From positions 930,001 through 994,000 of the forward strand of contig NW_019154043.1 of NCBI RefSeq assembly GCF_001653235.2: a stretch of 64,000 bases of DNA. Direction: 5' to 3'. Made by a program: the position numbers and the translations under genes. The notes beneath the pieces were generated by a model. That model searched no databases, had not been told where the DNA came from, and was given only the letters and a program-made list of their open reading frames with translations. The stretch comes from Pochonia chlamydosporia 170. Taxonomy: Eukaryota; Ascomycota; Sordariomycetes; Hypocreales; Clavicipitaceae. Positions 47,509 through 58,073 of this stretch are shown piece after piece (position 1 is the first letter of the stretch; each line of letters opens with the position of its first letter).

Positions 47509-48110
47509 ATTGGCCTGCCTGTCGCTATAATACCGAAGAAAACAAATTGCTGAACAACGTCGATAATGAAGTTTGTTATTTCTCATGAGAAAGCATCATT
47601 AATCGGAGTTTTACTAGCCGTGTCGCTGAGAATTCGTCGGATCCGATGTGGGGCTGCTGATGTTGATCTTCAAACGACACCTCGGATCCGTATGCATTGA
47701 TGGGATTGTTGACCCAACCTGCATGACCCATTGACCTATTCTTGGGGAATGGAAATTTCCAAATGTAAAACTAGACGGATCTATTGCCTTACATGGCAGG
47801 GACGCCACGTGTAACGGCTGCGGTGTCTTGTCGGCGGTGCGTGTCCTCGCAATGTCATTCGCTTGGGTCTGGCTGCCTGGGTCACGGAGCCAGCACCCTT
47901 CATCGTTGCCGCTTTCGCTCCCGAAGGCTACGATGCTCAAATGTCAGATGGGGTCCCTAGTCCTAATCGAGGTACCTATTAAAGATGAAGGGGGAGGAGC
48001 CGCGGGCGCCAAGTTGCCAGCTAGGGGCTGCAAGCGAGCCTCGACTCGCAATATGCCAGTGGAGCTGAAATGTCAAAAGTATCATCTGTTACATTAACTC
48101 TCAGTACAAG
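47509..48110. other. spacer
   Basis: It holds the dehydrogenase promoter and the 3' UTR of the regulator gene. No gene is seen. Confidence 0.4.
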
Positions 48111-50263
48111 TCATTCCGCATACTGCGCATGCAGGACTACATACGGATCTTGGCGGGAGAATATCGCATCCGGCGACCCCTTTTCAGAAAACCGGTTCCG
48201 AGCTGCTTGCACAGACTTGGAACATTGGGGGAGGTGACTCAACGCCGCCTCCAAGGTAGCGTGAAGATTTGCATGCGATTCTTCAGAAATTTTTCCTTGT
48301 TTCAGGTCCCTGTCAATAGCTTTGCGAATAAGCTGGACACTAGCAACGACATGATGTGGATATGGGTCGATAGATATGATGGGTACGGTGAAGGATGCCT
48401 CAAATGTTTCCTCGGCGTCGCGTGGGCTTGACACGGAAGGGATAGCCATGGTGAAGGAATTTTGAAGCCCAAAGACCAGTGCATTAACGACGGCATTTTC
48501 CGCGTCAGAATTAGTCTCCGTTAAGCCAGCCAGCAAGTCGTATCGTTCCGTGGCTTCAATAATGTCAATCAACATCAATATGCTGAGATGGTAATGCAGC
48601 ATCAAAGAATCTGTGCCCTATGTTAGTAAATCGTTCGACATTTGTTGCACTGTGCAGAAAATGTAACGCACACCACCGAAGTTTTGTTTGCTGTCCAAGA
48701 AAATGCATTCGCCTCTGACACGCCTCCAACGGCCGCCGGTAGACGTCGTTAAATTGTTGAATTGCGTCTGTGACAAAACCGAACGCCCTGCTGACTTCCG
48801 ATTCATTATGTCCGTCACGAAGGGCCTCCTTAAACACCGACGTCAGCTTCCAAGCAAGGAGTTTCCACGCAGTTCCGCTCGCAATAATCTGGTTCGCTCG
48901 CTCGTCTGTCATGTCAATGACCCCGTCAGCTCTCCAAGTTTTGGTCATCTCGTAAAACATTTTAGCGCCAGTCCGTATCAACCTCCAAGGGAGTTCAGCT
49001 TCGAATCCGAAAAGGCCAGAAGACAGTAATGAGCGACAATTCAACGTCAACGACGCCGAGGTATCAAAAGTTAATGCAGCCCAGTATGCGATGCTTTCTG
49101 CGGCAATAAAGTCTGAGCTGCCAATAGATTCGGGACTTGCCACTATTGACTTTGACTTGACTGTAGATGGTGACACCTTTGATCCACTGAACTGCAAATT
49201 TCGCTGTCTTGCTCGTAGTGTTTGTATCTGTTGCAAGGCCGCATGGACGCACGCTTGTCCCGAGATGCCGTCAATTTCCTCCTCCTCTGATATGCCGCTG
49301 GGTATCGGGGTTAATGCAAACAAAAACAAAGAAAGCATGGACCTATATGACGGCCGGTTAATGACTCGAAGCATATCACGGCGGGCGGTCCGCCAAAGTG
49401 CAAGGACAATGTTTTGGTAGTGCAGCGGTTCAGGCTGCGAGCCTTTACCAGTGATGTACAGCCAACGGGCTGAGAATGCAGCAATCGTGCTGCGCATTGA
49501 CTGATCAATCAGCCTATCATTGACTCTCGGTTCGCGAACAGGAGCGCGGATTGGATTGTTCTTTTCATCGTCCGAGTTCTCGGCTACCCATTGATCGAGC
49601 CGACCACAGACGTCTGCAATATTCACATGCTTCCCTGCCAGGCTGTGCTCAGCGAAGCTACAATCTATGTTAGCAAGTCGTCGAATTTACTTTGCTAGGT
49701 TGGCAGCAGCATCGTACAGAAAAGGACAGCCATCTCTCCCCATCCAAGAGCCAAACACAGCGTCAAATCCGTCTCGGTAAATAACCTGCAGCCAACTGCT
49801 CTCAGTGTGGCTCAGCAGGTCCGAAGCAGAGGACGTTGAATCCGTAGTTGCAGGAGAAGGAGCAGTAAGTTGTCTAGGTTTGACCGGGTCCCAGGCATCA
49901 CGAGGAGACGAAGGTAGTCGATCATCTAATCTGTCGTTGAGGATATTCGGACCCCCTCCAGTGGACGCTTCAGATTGCCGACGAAGCTTGCGTCTCCCCA
50001 ATGGTGCGCGCTTTGGTTCGGCTCCTTTCTCCTTCATCCACTGCGCCAAGTTAGCCGGTTTTGGTCGCTGATGGGCAAATCTTGAGGTCAATGCGGCATA
50101 CTTTAAACGTGCACTGCTGATTTCGGTTCAAACACCTGGTGCAGGAAGCGGAGGAATCGCCTGTTTCATTGCTTCGGCTCAGTGCATCGCAACCCACTCT
50201 GGAGCGACGACACTCATCACAGCTGGAAAATTGAGTGCGCCGCGCGACAGCATTACTCTGCAT
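48111..50263 (-). CDS. Zn2Cys6 (C6 zinc cluster) transcription factor
   Basis: Exon 1 (50263-50102) encodes the binuclear zinc cluster C-x2-C-x6-C-x15-C-x2-C-x6-C, starting CDECRRSRVGC. Later exons are 50040 to 49718 (or 49691), 49657-48672 and 48610-48111. The linker is basic (KRAPLGRRKLRRQ) and the large helical region carries the middle-homology-type stretch found in fungal regulators (LRWYSLMLHYHLSILMLIDI near the last junction). The total is about 656 residues if intron 2 is 60 nt (donor GTACGA), 665 if it is 33 nt (donor GTAAAT). The first in-frame ATG gives MQSNAVARR. It binds DNA in the nucleus and probably controls nearby genes; the transporter and dehydrogenase on the same strand are natural candidates (inference). 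Confidence 0.9.
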
Positions 50264-50973
50264 GATTGGAGTCGTGCAGAGCAAGCGTCGGATTTGTCGA
50301 AGGCTATGTTAATCCTCGAAATACGCTGATCATCAGGAATGCGCCGGATCTTGCTGAGTTGGCAATAAATTGATGTGAAGTGATGGTTCAATCAGGCAGT
50401 GAGAACATGGAAGAACCACTCGCATTGAAGCGGCATGGGGGAATTGCGGGGTCTCCAGACATCCAAGGAAAGTGCGATTGTCGGGTCTCGCTTGGATTTC
50501 GGCAGGAGCAATTGTCAAGCACCAATCACTTGCAGCTATTGGCATCTGAAGCCGAGATCCACTACTTTTCGACGACTGATGGCCTCAACTTGGGTTTCAA
50601 ATAGCCATCATCCGCTACCCTGCAATACATACAGTTCGATCTGGCAAATGCATAACACCTCTTGACTCCAATTCGGTATTTCATGCCGCGATTGGCAACC
50701 TTTCTACAAATTTGACTACAAATTCTTACATGCCTTTTTGCACCACAACAGACCACAACAGCCGAGCTTTGGCCCACTAGACTTCAAGAGTGTCACATGC
50801 AACATGACATATCTGCAATTATGGCCAAAGAACTAAAGTTGAGTTCGTATTAATATATCTCTTGCAGTACTAATTAATTCACAACGGACATCGTCAAATC
50901 GACTCGTTTACTACATACTCCAGCATTTACATCTCCAACCACTAACAACAATTGTCTAACGAACGCTCTCCAT
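50264..50973. other. spacer
   Basis: It contains the regulator promoter and the 3' UTR of the seven-repeat wall protein. No gene is seen. Confidence 0.4.
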
Positions 50974-52503
50974 TTACAGCAAAGCAGCAGCTCCAAGTGC
51001 GGCCAAAACAATCGCAGGTTCAAGATGGCCAGCCGCGGCGGTGACAACAGGAGGACTGGTCATGGTAGAAGTAGGCATCCAAGTCGTGCCAGCACCAGTC
51101 TTGGAGCAGGCAGTGGGAGGGGTAAACTTGCCCGGCTCCAGGAAAGGAGCATAGCCAAGGCAGTTTCCAAAGTCAGAGGCGCAAAGAGACTGATTGGCAC
51201 CAGGCTTAGATCGGCATGCGTTCCACTCGTCGGTGCACTTCTTGGCACAAGCATCCTGGGTGGTCTGAGGAGCGGCAGAAGTTTCGGAAGGGCAATCGGT
51301 GGTAGCAGCCATGGTGGCCTTGGTCACAACGCCGTCCTTCGAACAGGCCGTGGGAGCCGTATAGTGAGCTGGGTCGGAGAAGGGGGCATATCCGAGACAG
51401 TTGCCAAAGTCTGAAGCGCAGAGAGACTGGTTCGCACCAGGCTTGGATCGGCAGGCGTTCCATTCATCAGTACACTTCTTGGCACAGGCATCGACGGTAG
51501 AAGTGCTAGAGGCCATGTTCGTCTGAGCTGCTGTGCCAGTGGCAGTGGAATCACTGTTTTTGCAAGTCGTGGGGAGTCCAGAGCCATTCTCGAAAGGATT
51601 ATACCCGACACACTTTGCCAGGGTGGCACCACAGTAAGACTGACTGGGATCAGGACCGTTCTTGCAGGCGTACCACTCATCAAGACACTTCTGGGCACAA
51701 GCATCGGCGGTAGGTGTAGCACGAGCCGCGATTTTCTTGCATGTGGTAGGAACCTCAAAGCGTCCATCGTCGAAAGAGTTGTATCCCACACACTCGATAA
51801 TCTGAACAGCACAGAACGACTGGTTGGCGTTGGGTTTGGTCTTGCAGGTGTAAAATTGGCTGACACACTTCTCGGCACACTCGTCCTGGGCGGTCGACGT
51901 GGAAGTCGCCTTGGAATCGCCGGCGCAGGTTGTAGGAGTTTCGAGACCACCGTTCTTGAAAGGGTTATATCCAAGGCACTCGGCGATCATGGATGCGCAG
52001 TATGACTGGTTCGAATTGGGCTTTGTTTTACAAGCATAAAACTCGTTCAAGCACTTCTCAGCACACTGAGAGGGGGCCTTGGTGGTAGAAGGGGCGCTCT
52101 TGGAGCAAGCTGTAGGAGTAACATATGGCTCGCCGCTGCCGTTGGGAAATGGGATGAAACCAAGGCACTCGGAGTAGTTGGTAGCGCACAAAGACATGTT
52201 TGCACCAGGTTTTGTGCGGCAAGCATCGTATTCCGAAGTGCATTTCTTAGCACAAGCATCCTGGGTAGGAGCAGGAGCAGCACGCTCAGCGATCTTGGTC
52301 GAGCACGCCGTAGGCACCTCATATCCATTCTTGAAAGGGTTGTATCCCAAGCAGCCGGCATACTGAGAGCCACAGAAAGACTGGTTGGCATTCGGAGCGG
52401 TTTTGCACTTATACCACTGAGCGTTGCATTTCTCGGCACACTGCTCAGGAGTGTTGGCAGCAATGGCCGTGCCCAAGAGAGCGGCGATGGCTATGGGGGG
52501 CAT
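50974..52503 (-). CDS. GPI-anchored cell-wall-type protein with seven six-cysteine repeats
   Basis: A single exon of 509 residues. A short signal peptide (about 1-16) is followed by seven repeats of ~45-50 residues spaced C-x3-C-x6-C-x10-C-x6-C-x13..19-C; the first spans cysteines 22, 26, 33, 44, 51 and 67. The consensus core is CA-K-C, then P-x-ANQS, then C[LV]G[YF]. The NQS (or NMS) in all repeats but the fifth is an N-glycosylation sequon. Ser/Thr-rich linkers grow toward the C-terminus, which ends in a hydrophobic tail (PAIVLAALGAAALL) typical of GPI attachment. It is probably a surface or wall protein. No named family is certain; a paralogue with three repeats lies at 54506-55243. Confidence 0.85.
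   Translation of the reverse strand: MPPIAIAALLGTAIAANTPEQCAEKCNAQWYKCKTAPNANQSFCGSQYAGCLGYNPFKNGYEVPTACSTKIAERAAPAPTQDACAKKCTSEYDACRTKPGANMSLCATNYSECLGFIPFPNGSGEPYVTPTACSKSAPSTTKAPSQCAEKCLNEFYACKTKPNSNQSYCASMIAECLGYNPFKNGGLETPTTCAGDSKATSTSTAQDECAEKCVSQFYTCKTKPNANQSFCAVQIIECVGYNSFDDGRFEVPTTCKKIAARATPTADACAQKCLDEWYACKNGPDPSQSYCGATLAKCVGYNPFENGSGLPTTCKNSDSTATGTAAQTNMASSTSTVDACAKKCTDEWNACRSKPGANQSLCASDFGNCLGYAPFSDPAHYTAPTACSKDGVVTKATMAATTDCPSETSAAPQTTQDACAKKCTDEWNACRSKPGANQSLCASDFGNCLGYAPFLEPGKFTPPTACSKTGAGTTWMPTSTMTSPPVVTAAAGHLEPAIVLAALGAAALL
50974..52503 (-). repeat. seven tandem six-cysteine coding repeats
   Basis: The coding sequence is an internal tandem array with units of ~150-260 nt including linkers. 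The two C-terminal units (around 51380-51490 and 51130-51245) encode an identical 37-residue core, yet differ at about 17 of ~110 bases, all silent. Confidence 0.85.
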
Positions 52504-54505
52504 GTTGCTTATTGTTTGTGAAGTGTTTGACGCTTGGAGGATAGTGTGAAGTTCAAGAGTTATTGTCGATGTGTAAACGATTGGTGTTGTGTGGGAGCAA
52601 AGCGGAAGCGGCGTTGAGGTTACTATATGAACGAATGAAGCAATGAATTGGGCTGAGATGAAATTACAACTTTAAGAAGAGACTCAATGATCCTTCTTAT
52701 AGTTAAATTTCTACTCTGGAGTTCCCCCAAGCATGTAAAGCCTTTCTTCGTCCATTAGTTTGCAGATGCGCCAACAGAACTCGAAATAGGCAGCATGACA
52801 TCAGGGTGAAAAACGGTTAACCCCAGCGCAAATCCGGCCCCTGGGATTCCGGCATATCGGGCTAGACTCTGCTAATCGACGTCAGAAGATGCACCTTGTC
52901 TGGATTTGAGTCCCGGCACGGCACTAGAGGTGGATTCTAGCGTTCGTATTTCTGTCTCCATGCCACTATGAATGGACTGGCTTCCCATGGGGGCAAACAC
53001 AGTGAAAGAAGTAACCCTTTTCGGATACATTTTGCCTTCACTAAGCTCGGCTCCGTGTCGTTACTGGAGCTAATACCACTTCTTAATTGGTTACTGTGCT
53101 AATCCATTTGCTTACCGACGGCGTCTTGGGTTCCAAAAAAGCACAGCCAAGACTCGTAATACGTGACGGGTGAGGTTTGTGCCAGTAGCTGTAACGTTCA
53201 TGTTTCTGATTACTTGCATCTAGCGTGTGGTTGTGAAGTCATGTTCGGCACAGTCTGTTTAGTTTCGGCTTGGCATTTCGCCTCTCGCTTCTGCCATGTT
53301 CCCGGTATACCTATTCGGGGCATATACTTCAGCTCGGCTGCTACTGCGTGGGACTCGGTATGAGAATTCAGGATGATATGGAAAATTATTTCGAAGCTGT
53401 CAATTGCATCATACAATTGCGTATTCGGTGTTTTACTGGGAGGATGCCATGTTGGGCAGACATCAACGAGCCCTCCGCTTGAAGAAGAAATATACAACGC
53501 GTTTAAAGTGGCAATTAACTCTTCGGTTTGATAAGAAGAGTAAAGGTCATGTTATGAACATATTAAGATATTAGGGCATGTGAAGCGACCAGCGTTTGAG
53601 TCTGGAGACTGTTCGTTGACATGGGCCCAAACGTCTTCCTAAATCACACTCTCGACCTAATACCCGACAAATGGAAAAAGAAAGCACAGTGATGTCATCT
53701 GTAGGCTCATTTGGAAAACACGAAGAAACTAGAGACGCGGGTTGTGGGTTTCGGACCCATGCCAGCAGCGGTGCATGTCTCGATATCGGCCGAGAGAATC
53801 TTACCAGCAGCCCTATAGCGTCTGTTTTTTGGGCGATGAAAGTCCACCTGTCACAATGAATGTGACAGAATGTGCTGTTGTGCCTTTTGAGCGACGACGT
53901 TGACACTGCCACGGCCTGGTAAACTCCATGCGACGGGTGGTCTTTGAACAGACAGTGGCCATTGGTTACCCCGAGTCACTCGAGACCAAGTCATCCATCA
54001 AACTAAGAAAGAAGGCTCGGTTCTCAATTCGGAATACGACTGCGAGCAATGACGTAGATCACGTCTGTCTGGCCCGGCTTATGTCTCCATCTGCTTATTC
54101 TCCAGCAAATCCCCACGCACCGTCGAGTGCTGCATGATTCAATTAGTGCTAAATTAGGTTCGGCTTGTTCACCCGGCGCAAAGTCCCGTCCGCCACACTT
54201 AAGTCAGTGGACACAGTGAGTACGAGCTTTGCAGTAAGGTTAAGCTGGGTGTTAGGGATTCACGAGGCAACCGGCGTGATACATGCTGGACACGCTAACA
54301 CAGAACACAGATCTAAAACAGGCAATAAGACACGAAAACTACTAGCAATTCGGTTCTTTTGAAATGTGTATTCATTATTAGGCGTACTATAAGTAAAAGT
54401 CCATGTGATAAGTCATACTAGTCCTGCCCGTACCCTTCAAACAAATCCATCTTACATGTTGAAGCAATCCAATTCATAGCCCTTGTTTTATCCCAAGAAA
54501 AAAGT
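52504..54505. other. region between the two wall-protein genes
   Basis: Two kilobases holding the promoter of the seven-repeat gene and the 3' side of the three-repeat gene. Only short domain-free ORFs are seen; no transposon remnant separates the paralogues. Confidence 0.4.
52692..52702 (-). promoter_or_regulatory. TATA-region 11-mer shared with the paralogue
   Basis: On the minus strand this reads CTATAAGAAGG, about 190 bases before the ATG at 52503. The identical 11-mer occurs before the three-repeat gene at 55405-55415. Confidence 0.5.
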
Positions 54506-55243
54506 TTATAGCAAAGCCAACACCCCAAGAGCGTAGAGAGCAGCATACGCAGGAGACAGCTGAGCGCCACCAGCGGTCAACGGAGCAGTACCAGTGGGAG
54601 TAACACCAGTAGCAGAGCATGCAGTAGGAGTCATCATACCACTTGGTCCGAAGGGAGAGAAGCCCAGGCAGTTACCATAGTCTGAAGCACAAGTAGACTG
54701 GTTAGCACCAGGTTGGCTGCGGCAGGTATTGTAGGCATCAGTGCATTTCTTAGCACAGTCGTCCATCTGAACAGGCCATGTTGTCGTGGGCCAGTTGGAC
54801 ATGGTGCCAGAGGGCATGCCATCTTTCTTGCACCACATGGGGTTGTCATTGTCAGGGTTGTAACCCAAGCAGTTAGCGAAATCAGAGCGGCAAGTAGACT
54901 GATTAGCACCAGGCTGGCTGCGGCAACTGTTGTATGTGTCGGTGCATCTCTTGGCACAATCATCAGGCATACCAGTAGGCATACCTCCCTGAGTGGTAGT
55001 AGGGGTTTGGCCACCTTGGTTGATGCAAGCTGAAGCCTGGGCATTTGGTCCTGGGTTATATCCGAGGCAGTTGGCATAGTCGGATTGGCAAGTAGATTGG
55101 TTGGCTCCAGGTTGGCCACGGCAGTTGTTCATGGCAGTCCAGCACCGTTGGGCGCACATCTGGGGATCCTCGCCGGGTTGGCCTCCGGTAGGTTGCTGTG
55201 CGAGGACAGAGCCAAGGAGAGCTGCGAGGACGAAAGGCTGCAT
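54506..55243 (-). CDS. GPI-anchored cell-wall-type protein with three six-cysteine repeats
   Basis: A single exon of 245 residues. The signal peptide (about 1-15, MQPFVLAALLGSVLA) is followed by three copies of the repeat seen in the neighbouring seven-repeat protein: C-x3-C-x6-C-x10-C-x6-C, then LG[YF] and a final C. Each copy has PGANQST, an N-glycosylation sequon. Linkers are rich in Gly, Pro and Thr (GGQTPTTTQGG; SNWPTTTWPV). The C-terminus, after TAGGAQLS, is hydrophobic (PAYAALYALGVLALL), as expected for GPI anchoring. It is clearly homologous to the 50974-52503 gene by cysteine spacing and core residues, so the two arose by duplication with change in repeat number. Wall attachment is inferred from the tail. 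Confidence 0.85.
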   Translation of the reverse strand: MQPFVLAALLGSVLAQQPTGGQPGEDPQMCAQRCWTAMNNCRGQPGANQSTCQSDYANCLGYNPGPNAQASACINQGGQTPTTTQGGMPTGMPDDCAKRCTDTYNSCRSQPGANQSTCRSDFANCLGYNPDNDNPMWCKKDGMPSGTMSNWPTTTWPVQMDDCAKKCTDAYNTCRSQPGANQSTCASDYGNCLGFSPFGPSGMMTPTACSATGVTPTGTAPLTAGGAQLSPAYAALYALGVLALL

Positions 55244-58070
55244 ATTGGCGGTAGTTGGGTATAATTGACGAGAAATGTGGGTATGCTATTAAAATGAACA
55301 GTATCTGTCTGAGAAGCGTAAAGAGTGATTATCGTTTTAGTAAATTTGCAGTCTGAGCTTATGGATACAAGATCTACAACCGTAGAAATGGAGCGACGGG
55401 CCGACCTTCTTATAGATGAGTTGCTCCCTGGGTTTGCATAAGGCAAAGTGTGTAAGTGAAGTTGGGAGAATGGCAACGACAGGGCTGTTAAGATGACTTC
55501 CTTGGACTACCCCACAAGACAAGTTTGCTACATTCGACAGACTGTCTTGCATTTGGAGGTTTGATGGAGAAGAAGATCGACAATTTTGACAGCATCGAGA
55601 TCGGATCGTCGGGGTGCAGGGAGCTGTTGGCAATGTGATATGCCTTGGCATACAACTACATCGTCAAGCAGATATCGATACCCTTACCTCTGCCAAAGGG
55701 ACTAGGCTTTAGTGCTGTGACTTGTATCGCGAATCGCCGACTTTGAAAGACGATTCCATCACAGAGAACTTAATATTCTCAACAGGTTTCTTAGCCTCTG
55801 CTGCTCGTGTCGCGTTGGCGATAACGCGGAGGCGTTTGATGAAGTTTAAACCATTGTCGTCATCGAAAGCTTCAGACAGAGACAATGTGCCGTCTAGTTG
55901 GCCATATAACATTCCTCAACTCGGGCTCCAGCGTCGCGGCATGGATCGGGTCACGGCAGTTCAATTGGTATGACGCTTGCGAACCCCCACAACTCTGAGA
56001 CTCGCAGAGTTTGTCACGGGTTTGATGGCGTTTGGCATTGCTTAGTCTCTAAATCTCAAATGACTGTAGACCTGCGTCGGATAACTCAACCGTGGTGCCT
56101 TCCCAGCGCTTGGTACTGCCCAAAAGAGAAAGATTTACAAGCAATTGGGTGCCCATCACAACGGAAATGGTTCCAAAGCAACTGGTAACGGACCAGTGAT
56201 CTCTGAAATGGTGCCTCGCATTTTGGAGGCACTGTAACCGTTGCAGCCATGGCTATTGAACACAAATACCTCCCAAGTGTGGGGGATCATCGCTTCGCGA
56301 AGCCGGGATTGATGCGCACCATTCCGCACCCCCGACTACCGACTTCTCCTCAAAAAGGGAGCCATACCACCCGAATTAAACTGGTTTGACTGCTACTTTG
56401 CACCAGGAGCATATGTAAAGACAGTTGTGGAGGGTGTCAATTGGTAGCGTAAGAACTGGGTGGCACGGGTATCTTCACATCTCGATGCTGGTCGGATGCC
56501 GATAGCCTCCCTGCATTAGACCTGGTTCTTGGCTTGCCTTTTGAAGTTCCGTCGTGAATGAAAGAGTAAGTTTTAGCCTCGAATAAAAGTGCGGGTTCTC
56601 ATTTCAGGCTTGAAAACGATGAGGTCACCAACCTCACTTAATAATTTGTGCACCTGTTTGGCGTTTACGGAGCCAGATTCGAGAGGAAGTAAAATAATTA
56701 AATTGCTGGGAGGTTCTTGATGTCGTCTCCCGTCATTCCCGAAGGCGACAGGCTGCAAGCTAAGATATGATCTGACTTTGTGCAACGGTGACCCTTGAAG
56801 GACATCCATGTAGGGTCGAGCCGGTGAATCAAGTAGTCTTGGCTGACGACTATATTTCCCTATGAACTCTGCTGGTCGGTCAACTTGGCAATTGAACAAG
56901 TTGATACTCCCGCACTCATGACCCAAAAGTGACGACGAAACACTGTTTGTTCTGCGTGATGGTGGCTTTGCTTGCCCTGCTGGTTGTCTCGTCGCTTCAC
57001 AGCGTTGAGAGTCTGCCAAGTGGTCTCTGAACTTGCCTTGCGACGCCTACACACAGAAGTTCCTGTGCAATGTGAAATGCGATGAGGCGAGATACATCCT
57101 GGCCGCAATTCTGCATTGAAGACATTCCGTGCCTCCCTTGCCAGTATTGAGTTCCTGTCCCTGCCGAATGCCGAAGCTAGGCACAGAGAGTTGACGGTCT
57201 ACTATATGGCTTGGTCAATCACGCACTAATAATGATGGCTTCTTGCCCTCATTCCTAGAGTTGGCGCAAAAGTGGATGAAGTTGCTGCACATAGCTGCCG
57301 TACATTAGACTTGGAGGGCGGTAAGTCGAACCCAATGCTTCCCCAAAGGCAAAATCTCTTGGTATTTCCATTGTAACCTTTCACTATGGGGTTCCCTCGT
57401 CATGTGGTATCTGTTGGTTCCCATGATGGCGCTTGGAGTTGACGTCGCCCCCTGCTGACTCCCTCGCAGTTCGGTCTAATTTCGATCGACAGAACAAGTA
57501 AAACTAAACCGCCACACGCGCCTCATCTTGCTCTCAGACCCCTGGACGCTTTATTCTCGGGGGAAGCAGTCTTTTCGGACCGCTTCGGTAGCTGGAGCCA
57601 TTGTGCGGCCCGCCCTTTCCCCAACTAGGTTGGCACGCTCCGTTCACAAGGTAGTATTAAACCACCATTTGTAGACCTTGTGATGTTGCAGTCTCCGAAG
57701 ATGCATGAACTCGCGGATTTATAGACAAATTCAGTGACCGCGCACATATTTAAACAAGGGAGTTCTATCGGGCATTTCTGTCCGTATGTTGCATCCGACA
57801 TGGTCTTGTGGCCTTGACCGCGACACTAAATGTATGTAACACCATGCAGTGTCTTAGAATACACCCTTGGAAATTGCGTTGAAAGCCACGCGACGCGGCA
57901 CCATGGAGTTGGGAGGTTTATCATAAAAGGTGTCTGCGGCCGAGAATGTTTTCCTTCGCCGAGCTTGTCTGGTGCGATTCGTGCTGAGTTTCCTTGAAGG
58001 ATTTTGTCGCCCTTCTCCTCCCTTACAAACTTGGGAACCAATTGGCACTATTGACACCAGTAATTGGTTC
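55244..58070. other. 2.8-kb gene-free stretch
   Basis: It holds the promoters of the three-repeat wall protein (left) and the GH47 gene (right). ORFs up to 148 codons occur but have no domain. No repeat was identified. Confidence 0.4.
55405..55415 (-). promoter_or_regulatory. TATA-region 11-mer of the three-repeat gene
   Basis: The minus strand reads CTATAAGAAGG about 165 bases before the ATG at 55243, identical to the element before the seven-repeat gene. Confidence 0.5.
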
Positions 58071-58073
58071 ATG

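Noticed and set aside
51324..51974. 216-codon minus-strand ORF inside the seven-repeat gene
   Set aside because: It is a second frame of the repeat array on the same strand with no signal or domain; repetition keeps it open.
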